NCBI GenBank assembly: GCA_016748015.1
Contig: JAAOMT010000607.1
Coordinates: 696,137 to 760,136 of the forward strand
Direction of reading: 5' to 3'
DNA: 64,000 nt
DNA from: Geosiphon pyriformis
Lineage: Eukaryota; Glomeromycota; Glomeromycetes; Archaeosporales; Geosiphonaceae
Position 1 is the first letter of the stretch. Each line of letters opens with the position of its first letter. Under the pieces are notes generated by a model, which searched no databases, had not been told where the DNA came from, and was given only the letters and a program-made list of their open reading frames with translations. Positions 33,415-45,874 of the stretch are shown here, piece by piece. The translations under genes and the position numbers were made by a program.

Positions 33415-35612
33415 ACACTATTTTAAAGCAGAAAGCTTTGTCAAATAAACAATTTTTCTATTTGGTTTTAGTTATTTTATAGCTTATTGTTAGTTACCAG
33501 ATGCAGTTTTGCTTTGTTTTTATAAGTATATACCAGAAATGAGATGTTTTAATAAAAAAAGACTTAAGTTTAAAGCCAATTTACTTAAAAATTTTCTTAA
33601 TAAGACTTTGTATCACTTATTTCTTTATAAATTAAAGATATTTGAATAATTATAAGCAAAAAACAAGATTGTTTTACTAATTGCATTCTTTAATGCATCT
33701 AGAATTCTTGATTGGTTGTTTGAGTATTATTTTTTGAACTTACAAGTTTTAGAATAGGCTTCAATAAATCCTTTGTGACATTTTATTAAATTGAGAATCA
33801 GTTCTGCAAATAACTTTCTAAATAATAAAATCTTTTTGACTAACTGTTTGTCTAGTATATTTTATGGTTCTGGTCATTTTTCAATGTCAAAAATCTTAGA
33901 TAATTCTTTTTATTTCAATGTGGTTGTTTTTTAAAATGCTTTGATGTTGTCTTTGATAACAAATTGTTAAATAAGCATAAGTTAATTATAAATTGAAAGA
34001 CTTTTTAATATTAAAAAAAACTGAATCCTAGAGATTTAGTACTATTGTGATTTATAAAAGCTTTAAGTTATATAAATAAACTTTTTATTATTTCTAATGA
34101 GATGGTGTTAGCTTCTGGTTGCTTGGACTTCTTTTTTTTAAGTAAATTTTCAAATATTCAAGAGTGTTTACATAATTTATGAGCAAAAAATTTTAATATA
34201 TACATAGATAGTTCTTTAAAACAGTTGGGTATATTAGAAATTGCTGGTAAGACAGTAGTTTATTTTTTAGATGTTGAGATGACCATAAGTGTTAAAATAC
34301 ATAGGCTGTTGTTTTCTATGATAACTAAACTTTAGATAGTTGCTTTGGCATTGGAGTGTGTTTTTTTGTTTTGTTTAGTTGTTATATATATGAACAATAA
34401 AACAACTTTAAATGTATGTACTTTGAAACTTATACTTTGTCAGCTAAACTTTAGAAACAAATGCTGAATGAAAAGGTGTTATATTGTTAATTTAATAAGA
34501 TTTAAAAATATTTTAGTCAGGTGAGTGAAAGTCAAAAATTATTTAGGAGATATTAATAATAATAGAGTTAATATTCTTACATATAAAGCAGTATGTTCTG
34601 GTTTTTTTTTTTTAAAGAGATACATAAGAGATTTATCATAACTGATAGAAAGATTATGTCAGAAAATACTTGTCATTTTGTTTGGAACATTTATTAATCT
34701 GTTTGTTATGCTCAGTAAGAAATTGGTTCTGATATTGGAATTATTAGTAAATCTTTAATTAAGAATATAAATTAAAATGGTACTGCTATAATATAATATT
34801 CAGATTTTCATATGCTATTAGGATTTATAAGTAAGACTTTGATTGTTTTTCATACATATTTAATAAAAACAGTTCATAAAAGACTGCCAACAGCTGTAAA
34901 AAAAAAACTTTATAACAGAAATTATCCAAATATACTGTATTTATTATGTAACAATATTAAATTATTAAATCATGTTTTTATTTATTTAAAGAAGACTAAT
35001 ATGTATTCTAAAATATTACTAAATTATATAAATTTTTGAAAATCTTTGACAAAAAGTTATTTTCTATCTTTTTTTGTAGTATTAAATACACTCTTTTCTG
35101 GAAATTTGGATGTTAGCATTTATATTGTTTTGTATAAAAATTTTGTTTTCAAAGATTGAGTTGATAAAACAGCTTTAATTTTTGATAATAAAAAAAAGAT
35201 GGTGTTAACAATTATTGATTTTGTTTAGAGTTTGGCCAAAAAACATTGAAATGATTTGTGATTGTCTAGAACAAAATTTAAGATAAACATGAAAAAAATG
35301 GCCTGGTTAAAAATGTTGAATTGGTTCTTGTGACTTCATGTAGTGTGTCAAGTTTTTTGTTTATAAAGGTTGTTTAGTTGTTAAGTGTTTTTGAATTTTT
35401 TGTTGTTGGTTTTGGTTTATATAAAGTGTGTACTTTTTTTTAAGTATTGATAATGATACAAGAGTTTATATAAATATATAGTATTGCCTTAATTGGTTTA
35501 AGTGATTGATTATATGTAGCAAGTATATAAATTACATTTAATTAAATTTATCTATTTGTTTCTGTAAATTAGATAATAATTGGACCATACTTGTTAATAA
35601 AAAAATATAAAT
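33415..35612 (+). mobile_element. LINE fossil E, 5'-truncated, deeply AT-decayed
   Basis: Begins in the RT region (ALSNKQFFYLV, cf. AIMDKQFSYLV in copy C) and continues through the post-RT block, RNase H remnants (~34.2-34.6 kb) and zinc-finger region to a 3' UTR. That UTR has AGTATTGCCTT, GATTGATTATATGTAGCAAG, TTAGATAATAATTGGACCAT and an A-rich tail. Nearly every difference from copy C is C-to-T or G-to-A, and stops occur every few tens of codons. The flanks ATATAATTTTAA (5') and ATATAAATTTTAA (3') might be an eroded target duplication. Confidence 0.8.
34812..35039 (+). pseudogene. LINE E ORF2 fragment (zinc-finger region)
   Basis: A 75-codon open stretch reading MLLGFISKTLIVFHTYLIKT, then VHKRLPTAVKKKLYNRNYPN and LYLLCNN...LLNHVFIYL. 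It matches MLVGFTSRAFSSLRTYVMKT, RLPVAIRKRLYDKCYPSVLC and the zinc-binding Cys/His motif of copy C ORF2. The last Cys of the motif is lost. It is only the longest surviving piece of a dead gene. Confidence 0.8.
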
Positions 35613-38324
35613 TTTAAAGCTTTAATTAGATTATAATAGTTAAATAGTTTGTTTAATAAAGCTTTAAAAATATTGTCTTATGTTTATAAATAATATAATC
35701 TTTAATTTGTTTTATTATAGGCATAAAAAAATATAAAAACATAAAACAATAGTTTATTTTACTATAATTACAGTTTTTTATCAAGAGCTTTTTTATAATT
35801 AAAATATTAAATAAGTATTCTTTATATTATAAAACATTTTTTTTTAAAAAAATCTTAATATTATTATAGTAGTAAAGTTTTAACTTTATAAATTAAACAT
35901 TAAAAAAATACACAAAATAATTTTTTTTTTATTTTATTTCAATAGATTTAATAATAATTTTTGATTTAGTTCTTTGGTTTTTTTTAAAAACAAATTAGAA
36001 GATATTATTTTTTTACAATTTATTAAATTGCTTGTAATATTTACAATTCAATTTTAATAATAATTAAATTGCTACTAAAAAAATCTGTTAAATATTATTT
36101 CAATTGTTTAATACTTATTGTTAATAATATAAGTTAAGCAAATAAAATTTTTTTGATATTATTAAAAAACAGCCAAAATATGTAACAAATTTACAGAAAG
36201 TAATTCAATAAAAAAAAATGCCAAATTTTTTTCAAAATTATTATTTATGACAATAAAAAACAGCTTATTAAAAAATAAGTATATTCAAAATATTAGTTAT
36301 TAACTAATATAAAAATTGGAATAATATAATTAACTATTAAAGATTATTCTTTAATATTAAGTAATTTTTTGTTAATTATAATGTTAATAAACATAATAAT
36401 ACTGTTTTACAGAATTAATAACTCTTTTTATGCAGATAATAAATATATTTAAATATAATTTGTCTGTTTGTACAATTAATTTTAAATAGTAAGTATAAAT
36501 TTATATTTAATTAAAAATTAAAATTTATTAAAAACTATTTTATTCTTTTTTTTAATCTATTATTTAGTCTTAATAAGTTAATTTAATATAAAAAAACGAA
36601 TTAATATTTAATAATATTGATAAATTATTAAAATAATTAATAGTAAGTGCTTTTTTTAATTAAAATTATATATAATTTTTTTTACTAATAACAATTTTTA
36701 TACTTAAAAAACTTATTTACTAATTATTATATGAATTTTTTTAAATTAAAAATAATTTAAATCCATATAAAAAAATTTCAGTAAGAAGATTAAAATACAA
36801 ATTAAAACTATATAGTTTTGTTTATATTAAATAATAAATAAAAAATAAAAAAAAATTAAGAATATTATAATTTTTATAATATAAAAAATTTATTTTATGT
36901 TTAATATTCAATTAAATTATTAATAAATAAAACTTTGTAATAAGTGTCCAATCTTTTTTTTATATTTAACTAGTTATAAATAATACATGAATATAAAAAA
37001 ATTATCAAAATATCTATAATTATATTATATATTTTTTAATATATAATTTATTAAATTATTTAAAGACAAAAGTTTTTGCAGTTTATATATATTTTATTGT
37101 TTCTGAAATAGACATCTAAAATTAATATAATAATCATGATGTTTTATTATCTGCAAAAAGTAAAAAAATATTATTATTTTATAAATTATTATTATAATCA
37201 TAAATATATATTTTAAATATATTATTGTTTTTATTTTTTTATCATTTAATACTCGTTTTTTCTATATTAAACCACTCAAAAACTTTTTCAGTTCTAAAAT
37301 ATAAATTATTAATTATCAACTTTTTTAACAAAACTCCAAAATTTTATTATAAAAACAACAAAAATAATATCTTTTATATTTTTTTTAGAGTATTTCTTTG
37401 ATTTATGTATTAATGTTTATAAATATGTGTTTATGTTTCTAATATGTCTTAGCATTAATGTAAACCAAATACATAGATTAATAATTTGGTTAACAAAATA
37501 AAAGTTGAATATTAAAAATAAGCTGGTAAATAATGAGCAATTGGTTGTTAAAATATGTAAAAATTTATTATTATTATTAAATTTAAATTAAAACAATTAT
37601 ATATGCCATTTAAAATAATTAAAAAATACTAATTAAATAAATTATAAAGTTATAGATTTAGAAAAAAAACCTATTAAATATAACAAAATTATTAATAGTT
37701 TGTTTAATTTAAGATTTTAAGTTTATAGTAAAATAAAAAGATAGAAAATTTTAAAGTTGTATATAAAAATAAGCAATAATATTATTAAATTATTAAAAAA
37801 ATACTATTAAATATAAGAGATATATATAAGATAATAGCAATAATAATTATTAATAATAAAAACAAAAGGATATATAATAATTTATAATATATATATTAAT
37901 ATTTATTAATTAAAAAAAACACTATTAAATGTAAAAAAATTAAAAAATAATATTTAAAAATTATAATACTAATAATTTACTAGTTATATTTTTTGTAATT
38001 ATGATTTTTATTTATTTTTTGGTTTTTTTTGCATTATTATATGCAAAAAAAATGTATTTTAAAAATTTATACTTACTTGAATAAATATTTTTATTAAAAA
38101 TAATATTAAATTGATACAATTTTTGATTTATAGAGTTTGAAGTATTTTAAATAAACCAAACTAATTAATAAATAATTAGATTTTTTTTCATTTAATTAAG
38201 TTTAATATTTTGTTAAAGCTTGTTTTTAAAAGTTTTTAATATATAAATTACTATTTAATACAGTATATTTTATTAATTGTTATTTTATTTTATTTTATTC
38301 AAACCAAATATTTTATTAGTTCAT
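35613..38324. other. AT-rich block without genes
   Basis: Near-pure A/T DNA, 2.7 kb. No reading frame, repeat unit or RNA gene could be recognised. It is probably old transposon sequence. Confidence 0.65.
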
Positions 38325-40610
38325 AAAAAACTCTTTGTCTCCTTAATTTTATGACCACAACCAGAACAAAGAGTAAAAAAGCTGCACCTGATATCTGTCC
38401 TGAGATATCTAATAAAATTTCAAACAGAGAAACTCTCTCTGTTGTAAAAGCAACTAGGCAAAACGTTTTAGAAGCCTTTCCCCTACCCAGTAATCATGAT
38501 AAGCTGTCTTTGATAGCCACTGAAGCAACTTCCTTATCTTTGGCTGGTTTCTTACCAGTCAAAGTTCTCTCAAAGAGACACACTTGGGTTAGTCTCAGTG
38601 TTGTCTTCACCCCTACTAAGAGCCCAAAAGTGTTTAATAATAAACCAGTTAACAAGCTGATCTTTCCTTCCATAGTTTTTACATCTGGTGCTGCTAGCAC
38701 CACCTCTTCAAAAAATGGTCAAAAAAACCAAAAGTTCAGAAAAGTGGGGGCAATCATTTGCCTCTGCTATTGTTACACCGAACCTCTTTGTGGTTCCCAA
38801 TAAGATCTTAGATGAGATTTCTATAGCATCATCTGGCACGTCATTCAAGATAGGCCAAGATCAACCACTGGCTGTGTTGCTGAATATGGTGTCTTCCGGC
38901 AGATCATCGCCAATTGTGGAAGCAAAACAATCTCTTCCTGTTGGGTCACCTGTTCTTGGGAACTGGACTGATCAAATGAAAACTGATTCATCTCCTCCTC
39001 TAGTTTCTGGTGCTACTTCTGGTGGTGCTTGAGAAACTATTACTAGTTGTCAAAGATTCGCTGGGTGGATGGCCTCCACTCTGGTGCCTGGTGCTACTTT
39101 TAAGATCAAATTGGCTCATGTTAAGACTGTTTTTCAGTCTGTGCATGGTTTTTTGGGTGCTAAATCTGTTTCAAAAGACAATATGAAGCTTTTCTGTATG
39201 GAGTTTGCTTTTTAACAGTCTTTGGAAGCTGTATTTCTGGTTGAGCTTACAAGCTCTGTTCATTTGGCCACTCTTAAAATTGCCAAGTCTTTGGTGGTTT
39301 CTGAATCTGGTTCCTCTCCTGCTGCTGTTGCACTGTATAATGTACCTTTGAGTGTGTCTGCTGCTGATGTTAAGTTGGCTCTCAATGTGTTTGGTGGTGT
39401 TACTTATGTTGTGCTGAAGTCTGCTGGCATTTGGCAGTATGTGGTGGTTTATTTTGAAAAGTTGAACTCTGCTGTGTCTGCTTTGAAGCATTGATTAGTC
39501 TTAATGGGCAAGAATAGTGTTAGAATCCTCCCTCTGGTAAATCAAAATGAGACTATTTTGTTTCATGATAAGTTTAAGACCAAATTGGTCAACCTTCCCC
39601 CTGGCTGTACTGCCTTTGAAATCAGTAATATGATTTCTCAGATTGGTGGTCAAACATGTTTCATCCCTTATTTTTCTGATTCTGGTTGTCATTCCCAGTT
39701 TGCTTTGGTTACATTTGACTCTCAAGGCGATTTGGATTCTGCTGTAGTCAAGACTGGTACTCTAAGGAAATGCCATATCTGGTGGGAAACTTTTGACTAC
39801 TGGCGCTGCTTTAGGTGTTAAGAAATGAGCCATTTGGCCATGGATTGCAAGATTTTCTCACCTTCCATTCCCAAGATTCCCAAGATTTTCAAGTCTTATT
39901 TTGTGGATTCTGCTTCATATGCCAAGACTACTGCTCCTTTTGGTCTTTCTGAGTTTCCTCCTTTAGTGGCTCCTTCGGCTGCTTCTGCTGCTAATCCTGC
40001 TGTTGGTTCCAGATTAGACTCTTTGGAAAAGCAGATTTCAGATTTGGCTGTTCTGGTTAAGTCTATTGTTGAGCCTATTGGTTTTTTAGTTGCTTTAGTG
40101 TCTTGTCTTCTTGATGATAATGCTGTTAAGACTGTTCAGATTAAGAAAAATATCATTTCTATGAAGAGTGCTGCTAACAATTTTGCTAGCCTCATGGTCA
40201 GAGTTTCCAAGGACATTGCTTGTCTTAGATCTGAGATTGACTTTGGTAATATGAATTATAATAGTATGCTGGCTGCTAAACCTTCTTTTTTAAGTGAGAA
40301 CACTATTGAACATGTTATCACTTTGTGACAAATATCTGATGCTAAGACCAGGGGCAATATTGAGTCTACTAGATTGTTTTTTAGTGAGTTTATTTTTAAC
40401 TCTAGAAATCTGAATGGTATCATTGAGAGAATTCATGGATTGGGGTTGTTCTCACCTACTTTTAATTCAGCGTAGTAAGTCTTTGATTGAGCCGAGTGTC
40501 TGATCACATATAAAAAATGCATAATTTATGCTTATAATGTAATCCCTTCTGTAGTATCATAGTTTAGGTAGTATATGGGTTTCACTCATTAAAAAAATAA
40601 AAAAATAAAA
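38325..40610 (+). mobile_element. Element F: ORF1-only LINE-like element
   Basis: About 2.3 kb. The 5' end CATAAAAAACTCTTTGTCTC resembles the 5' signature of LINEs B, C and D. A single gag-like ORF follows. The 3' UTR has GTCTGATCACATATAAAAAA, then TAGGTAGTATATGGGTTTCA and CTCATTAAA, and a tail of TAAAAAA units (40590-40615). No endonuclease, RT or RNase H sequence is present and no scar of a deletion is visible; the ORF runs into the UTR. It is best read as a non-autonomous element that borrows the LINE ORF2 machinery. A weak AAATATTTT repeat at both flanks may be its target duplication. Confidence 0.75.
38351..40474 (+). pseudogene. Element F gag-like ORF (RRM-like, CCHC knuckle), broken
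   Basis: The start ATG at 38351 gives MTTTRTKSKKAAPDIC. A frameshift lies near 38740, and stops occur at about 39030, 39212, 39492, 39819 and 40326; several replace Trp or Gln. The order matches LINE ORF1: RRM-like block (VALYNVPLSVSAADVKLALN, GIWQYVVVYFEKL), then a GKNSVRI strand, a second block (FKTKLVNLPPGCTAFEI, GGQTCFIP), and a zinc knuckle CFRC*EMSHLAMDC with a stop in place of one residue. A predicted coiled coil (RLDSLEKQISDLAVLVKSIV) follows. The frame ends SPTFNSA at 40474. Confidence 0.8.
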
Positions 40611-40615
40611 AAATA

Positions 40616-41042
40616 TTTTTATATTAAATTTAATATTTTTTATATATATTTTTGTTTTTATTGTAATTTTTTTTATTTTAATTTGTTTTATTTTTTTAAT
40701 AGTATTTTTTTCTTTTTTTATGAAATAAAATTGAAAAAAGTGAAAAAAAACAATTAGAAATAAAGATTAAAATTATTAAATAAAAATAAAAATAAAAATA
40801 ATATAATATGTTTTAATTTTTTTTTAATTATTAGTTAACATCTAATACATAATATTTGTTCTTATATAAAGATAAATTTTGAATAATATTTGATAAAATT
40901 ATATTTTTATTTTTTTATAGGTTGTTTTTATATATATATAAAAATATTAATTAATTTTATAAAAAAATGTTTTTTGTAAGAAATTATTTTTTTATAAAGA
41001 GTTTTTTTATGGAAATCTAACTGTATTAAATTATATTTATAC
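40616..41042. other. AT-rich spacer between element F and LINE D
   Basis: Simple A/T sequence with no feature I can support. Confidence 0.6.
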
Positions 41043-41185
41043 TTTATTTATTTATTTTTTTTTTATTGCTTAACGAATGAGATCCAAACACTATCTAGTA
41101 CTATACATCAAGGAATTGATCTAAACTAGGCGTGAATCATGCACTTTCTACACGTGACCAGCCACTTGGGCCAATCAGAACAACA

Positions 41186-44100
41186 CTACGCAGCTATATG
41201 AACTGACACTGATTCACCTATACCTGAAAAGAACAAGCAAGCCTTGCGAAAACCAAAATGAACACCTAAAGCACTAGTAATGCCAAGTAACCTAACCACC
41301 CCTGCAGAGAACCTCGAAGCCAAACCATGAACCGAGACGATGGCTGAACCATCTAGCGGGATTAGTCCATTCTTCTCCATATACGCACGATGCTTAGCAC
41401 GAATCGACCAGACATCCTTCCTGAAAGCAAGACCAAGAGAGCGCACAAACTTGACAATCTCCAAAACAGCAATCTTGGGGTTGTGAAAGACGGAAACAGT
41501 CTTGCTAAACCATCCATTGAAAACAAAGCCCTTAAAAAGAGCCATAGACACAGAGGAATCAGAGACACTGAATGACAACAGCTGCAATATACCCGAGGAA
41601 GAGTGAGAGGAGCCAGAAAACGCCTTCCAGGACCCTACATGAGAATTCAACAACTGGCACTGAACAGACTCGTCAATCTTGTAAGAGAACACATGATCCG
41701 ACACTTCCACCTTACCACAATACAAGCACAACACGCTAGGATAATGTTTATCATAGAGGTGCTTCCAAATAACAACTGGCAGCTGATAGTACAAAGACTT
41801 CATAAAATAAGTACGCACATTGGACGAACACCTGCTGGTAAATCCTGCAGCCATGTGCAAATCAGGATGCCACACCAATGATGAACGGGGCCAATTGACC
41901 TCAGAAGACAAGCTGCCAACCAAAACCCCAGAACCAGAACCAACCTCCCATTGCACACGACAAATAAAACGATAAATATCATGAACAAAATGCCTCGAAT
42001 TCCCAGAAACAACATCACCATCAGCCGCCAAGAAGTGCTCACTCAAGTGAGGGGGAAGATACCAATTAGAGAGAGAAGCGGCACCAGCGATCGTGTCGGC
42101 ACACTCGTTTTCCGAAACACCAGAATGACCTTTCACCTTGCGAAAACTAACTCTTAACTTCTTACTGCAAATTACGTTGACAATATGATGACGCTTGACC
42201 CAATACTGATTATGAAAATCGGGACACACCAGATCTAACTCCGACCTGCAAGCATCCAATGCCGATTGACTATCTGAGAACAAACAGACAGAGCTTGATG
42301 AGGGAACACACTTCAGAGCTAAAGCAACAGCCTGCAATTCCGCCAAAGTAGACGACATCAAACCTGAAACCCTTACGCCCAAACCCAAACCAATGTCCTC
42401 AAAAAAAACAGCAGCACCAGCTCTACAGCCAACCGTGCCAAGACCACTAAGAGATCCATCTGTATACACTGACAGGCTGCTAGCACCGGTCACCAAGAGA
42501 CGATCACAAATAGACTTAAATTCACCAGACTCAAGAATGTTTGAAGGACTACCATCTCCCAAAACTAGAGACTGATTGCGAGAAGATCTCACACTATTAA
42601 GAAACAAAACAGAAAGCCTGAACCACTCAGGAACTGGATCATGGAGGTCCAATCTCTTCCACTGCTTGAAAGTATACCAATTATAGACAGCACCATGATG
42701 GTCACGAAGTTGATTCACAAAGGCAATACCATACCACCGAAGGAAAGGGAGAAACCTGAGAAACCTTGACTCGCCCAGAACCTCAGACATAGGCACTCCA
42801 CCATGAGACCGAAAGAAACTAACCAAAGAGCCACTCAGAGAAACATTGCAATCGACAAGAACACAAACCATGCCTGCCAGAAAGTTATTAGAAGCACTGA
42901 CACAAATATGAACAAGAGAACACAAAGGATAAACAGGGTGCCAATACAGAACTTGCAAGTCATGAGACCTGTGGGAAAACAAACGACCCAAAATACCACC
43001 AGAGTTCGCAAAACTGACAAGGGAAGCGATCTTGCTTTCAGATTGAACTTGAAAAAATGACTTCAAACTATAAAACAAAGAGTGGTAAACCACATCATTG
43101 GGGAAATCAAGTGGCAAACCAGACTTGAGCTTCAAACCTTTACGAATCAGAGCATCCCACTTCCTGCACACGCCAACAGGAATAAAACTGAACTGAGTTC
43201 TATAGCTGACTATCGGATGCAGAACTGCCGACACCAAATACAAAAACTGCTTATCTGAGACCGCCTTCCTCAACACCAGATTGGTGAAAAAGCGAACGTC
43301 CGAATGTGCCTTAGCCAAGCTAGGCCTCGAAAGACCCTCAGTCGATAGAAAAATGCCCAGATATCAGTAAAATTCACCCTTTTTGGCAATAGAAATGGGT
43401 GAACTGCTAATAGAAAGAGAGGGACTACTGACTCTGCTATTGATAGGAATGGCTACCGTTTTGTCGTTGTTAATAGAAATGTCATTGATAAAAAAAAATT
43501 CACTAGCAACATCGAGAATATGTTGAGTAGCCGTCTGACTGCTACCAACCCAAATCGTATCATCAACAAAAGCACCAGTGGCAAAAAAAGAAGAAAACCC
43601 AGCCTGGGATTCAGAACGACCATTCTTGGAAACAAAGTGAGAGTTCAACCTATACCCACATACACTCTCCTGTCTTTTGACTTCGCACAAAAGAGGATCA
43701 TAAAATATGCGCCAGAGAAGAGGAGAGAAGACCTCTCTCTGGTCCAAACCATCGTGCACATGGTAACCGTTCATCAGTCTAAAATCAGTCATAACTTGGT
43801 TGGTACGATCTCTATGAATACCACCAAAAAACCAAATAAATTTGCTACACATCTTAATCCTAACCAAACTTTTCTCGAAATGCTCCCAGCCAACTGAGTC
43901 ATACGTCTTCCGCATGTCCTGCAGAACCAGCCATAGCTCCCTGTTTTTTTCCAAAGCATCTTCGACCACCGAACCAATTGCAAAAATAGAGGACTGGGTT
44001 GTCATACCCTTCAAAACTGAGAAATTAGCCCTTCGAAGCATGTCAAAAGTACTGCATGCCAAAGAAATCCTGTCCGAGAGTATCTTGGAAAGAACCTTGC

Positions 44101-45874
44101 AAGCCGTTTCGATCAAGGCAATAGGACGTGTGTTCGTTAAAACACCTTCCCACTCATACAGTTTTGGAATCATCGAGACCCATGCTTCCTTCCAAGGGCC
44201 GGGCACTGACTCACTAGACAAACAAGAGTTCAAGAGCACCAACAACATATCCAAAACTGACCTATCACAATGTTTCCAAAGCTCATTTAAAATACCCGAC
44301 AAACCAGCCGCTTTACCCTCCGGAAGATCAGAAATCACCCCAAGGAACTCATCATACCCAATTGAACACATGACACCAGAAAAAGCCTTGTCAAAAACAT
44401 ACTCCAGCGGCTGATATTGGAAGCGCCAATCATTCAATACATTATCGACCACCCGACGCTTCCTAGTCCAACCTTCCATAATTGCATCTACCTTGGATTT
44501 GACCTGCTCAGGTTCCAAAATCAATTCGTCATCAACCACCAAATGATTCAGCACAATCTTATGAAATAGGTGCTCCAACACACTTTTTATTGTATGACCT
44601 TTATTTACCTCAAAGCTTTCCATCCTCTTGTCTATCGCAGATCTGATGCATGCCTCTTTAGCACTCTGAGATTCAATGAACTTGGACTTTCGATAAGATT
44701 TCCTGGCACCAAAAAGAGCAGAACAAACACGACCAGATTCCACACCAGAGTCCACCAGATCCTGAATGACCAAAGCCTTGACACTGTCCAGAGAAGCCCA
44801 ACACCTCATGAGAGAAGCAAAATCCACAGCACACCTCACACGAAATGCCTTAATAATTTTTGAAACCAGAAGCTCCAACTTGTGGAACCTCGATGACTCT
44901 TTGGTAAAGACACTATCAAATTCCTTGAACCACTTTTTCTTGAACACTTCATTAGCCGAAAGAATCATTATTCTGCGAACAACATCTCACATTGTGTCCA
45001 AATCCAAAAACCTCATAAAAACAGCAAACTCATCTGAGAACATTGCTGCATTAGCCAATGTGGCACACTTAAAATCGATCCATTTACTCTCATCAGCACC
45101 CTTGAAATCAAACTTCCATCTGTCTCTGTTTGCTTGCTTGCGAAAAGAGCACAATTGCATATCCAGAAGCCCACCCAGACCCAAAAACACTAAGACAGCT
45201 TGATGATCCATGTCAAAGTGCTCACTGACACCCGATACATTACGATGTACCATCGCATTGACCAGATTTGGAGAGACAAACACGTAATCAATTGTTCTTT
45301 TGACTCCCCTAGAATTCTCCCAAGTGGGCATTTTCACAGCCGGGCTCCCGACCAAAGAGTTAATCAATCCCAAATCAAGGCATTTTTTGAAACTCGCACA
45401 CTTATGAGAGCCGTTTTCATTAAAATCGCCACCGAGGATAACAAAGGAGGACTTGTTAACAGCCTTTGCGATGATAGAGTTGATTTCACCTGCCTGAAAG
45501 AACCGGACCACCGAAGAAGCACCAGCATACAGTCCCAAAATTGACACAGAGAGCCTGTTCTTGAAAAGTAACTTGATAGACAACAACCGACCCAGGACCT
45601 CAGACATCTTGCACACATGTCTCGCCAAAGAAGAGTTCATAACCACCGCCACACCAGCACCCAGATACCCAGAATCCAAACCAGTAGTAAACACCCGAAT
45701 CCCATCAAACTTGTCAATGATCCAGGGCTGAACCTTATCTTTTAACTTAGTTTCAGTAAAAATCGAAATTGAATTGTCCATGTCCTTATGCCAACGAATG
45801 ACATTACCCTGCTTCGCAGGGTTGTTCATTCCTCTAACATTGCATGTAGCGACTTTCCATACTAATTCACTCAT
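41186..45874 (-). pseudogene. LINE D ORF2 (APE endonuclease, RT, RNase H), two nonsense codons
   Basis: One frame from 45874 to 41186 with TGA at 44987-44989 (family has Trp after Met) and TGA at 43364-43366 (family has Arg in GEAHRYLGIF). Endonuclease: TCNVRGMN, TETKL, GGDFNENG, IDYVFV, MDHQAV. RT: NFSVLKGMTTQSS, LQDMRKTYDSVGW, HDGLDQREVFSPLLW and an intact FVDDTIW motif. RNase H: YTDGSLSG, AELQ, DSQ, NECAD, giving the four acidic residues. Zinc-binding CLYCGKVEVSDHVFSY has the last Cys replaced by Tyr. Of all copies here this one keeps the best catalytic residues, but it is cut by stops. Confidence 0.9.
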
